From: Candidatus Eiseniibacteriota bacterium
GTDB lineage: Bacteria > Eisenbacteria > RBG-16-71-46 > SZUA-252
NCBI GenBank assembly: GCA_016880395.1
Contig: JAEHDN010000029.1
Coordinates: forward strand, 1-5,912
Direction of reading: 5' to 3'
DNA: 5,912 bases
In this document: in pieces, positions 5,811 through 5,912 of the stretch
Position numbering within the stretch: position 1 is the stretch's first letter
How the letters are laid out: every line of letters begins with the position of its first letter
Translations under genes and position numbers: made by a program
Notes under the pieces: model-generated
What the model was told of the DNA's origin: nothing
Seen by the model: the letters and a program-made list of their open reading frames with translations, nothing else
The model's database searches: none

Positions 5811-5841
5811 GCGGCGGTCGGCTACGCCGCGACCGGCGCCT
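5809..5841. terminator. Long hairpin between convergent genes, possible bidirectional terminator
   Basis: AGGCG-G-CGGTCG (5809-5820) pairs with CGACCG-G-CGCCT (5830-5841) around a 9-base loop: 11 of 12 positions pair, with one G/G mismatch. It sits 62 bp after the oxidoreductase stop and 8 bp beyond the stop of the minus-strand gene, so it could end transcripts from both sides. There is no T-run on either strand, so it is not a classical intrinsic terminator; it may act as an mRNA-protecting structure or with Rho. Confidence 0.4.
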
Positions 5842-5876
5842 CCAGGCGACTACGCCGCGACCGGCGCCACCAGGCG
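5822..5876 (-). repeat. Tandem duplication of a gene's 3' terminus including its stop codon
   Basis: Two 27-bp copies, 5822-5848 and 5850-5876, differ at one base (5841 versus 5869) and are offset by 28 bp. Read on the minus strand, the right copy encodes RLVAPVAA and the stop TAG. The left copy, lying after that stop, would encode RLEAPVAA and TAG, but in a different frame relative to the gene because the offset is not a multiple of three. Confidence 0.8.
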
Positions 5877-5912
5877 GCGCAGATCCACGAGCACCTCGGG
5901 CCACGCCGCCGC
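5850..5912 (-). CDS. C-terminal end of an unidentified protein, start beyond the window
   Basis: From the right edge the minus strand reads 20 codons, AAAWPEVLVDLRRLVAPVAA, then TAG (5850-5852). The frame is open to the edge. It converges on the oxidoreductase gene, with the hairpin and the duplicated terminus between them. Twenty residues are too few to recognise a family. The reading as a real gene end rests on the open frame, GC-rich third positions and the duplication boundary at its stop. It could be chance. Confidence 0.45.
   Translation of the reverse strand, partial: AAAWPEVLVDLRRLVAPVAA

Noticed and set aside
5822..5876. Possible CRISPR repeat pair
   Set aside because: Two copies only, separated by a single base instead of a spacer, and one copy is the end of a coding frame.
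1..5912. A defence, toxin-antitoxin, secondary-metabolite or mobile system
   Set aside because: All complete genes belong to recognised metabolic, repair or redox families. There are no nucleases, transposases, integrases or phage proteins, and base composition looks uniform.

Overview
This is a high-GC bacterial window (about 70% G+C by eye, with strong G/C bias at third codon positions). It carries seven recognisable protein genes and the last 20 codons of an eighth. Nothing marks a phage, plasmid, transposon or CRISPR locus. A C5-pathway haem gene set with a CcsA/HemX-type membrane protein directly upstream of hemA fits several high-GC, mostly uncultured soil or sediment lineages (Myxococcota, Gemmatimonadota, Candidatus Eisenbacteria and similar). 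The window alone does not settle the phylum.

Left half, minus strand (1-2951): a compact haem-biosynthesis operon transcribed right to left. A candidate promoter at 2923-2951 precedes a CcsA/HemX-family membrane protein (2069-2890), then hemA, glutamyl-tRNA reductase (750-2078), then hemC, hydroxymethylbilane synthase, which runs off the left edge. The genes overlap by 4-23 bp, which suggests translational coupling. HemA commits glutamyl-tRNA to tetrapyrroles, HemC polymerises porphobilinogen two steps further on, and the membrane protein is either a haem handler or a HemA modulator. A 170-bp intergenic stretch (2891-3060) holds the promoter, two small dyads and a terminator.

Middle (3061-3575): a DinB-fold protein of 158 residues on the minus strand, followed by its own intrinsic terminator. 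It is divergent from the right-hand group across only 38 bp.

Right half, plus strand (3576-5746): a family 5 (UDGb) uracil-DNA glycosylase, an ArsC/low-molecular-weight-phosphatase-fold arsenate reductase, and a zinc-independent, VAT-1-like NAD(P)H quinone oxidoreductase. They are tightly spaced (10 and 25 bp). The first two starts have no Shine-Dalgarno but each has a TATAGT hexamer 8-9 bp upstream, as expected for leaderless transcripts. The group looks like a small stress or housekeeping set (DNA repair, thiol redox, quinone/enone reduction); the functional link is inference.

Right end (5747-5912): a G-rich low-complexity tract, a long hairpin between convergent genes, and the 3' end of an unidentified minus-strand gene whose last 27 bp, including the stop codon, occur twice in tandem. 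I found no clear new biological system. The best leads are the duplicated gene terminus, the leaderless TATAGT promoters and the 10-codon relay ORF between arsC and the oxidoreductase.
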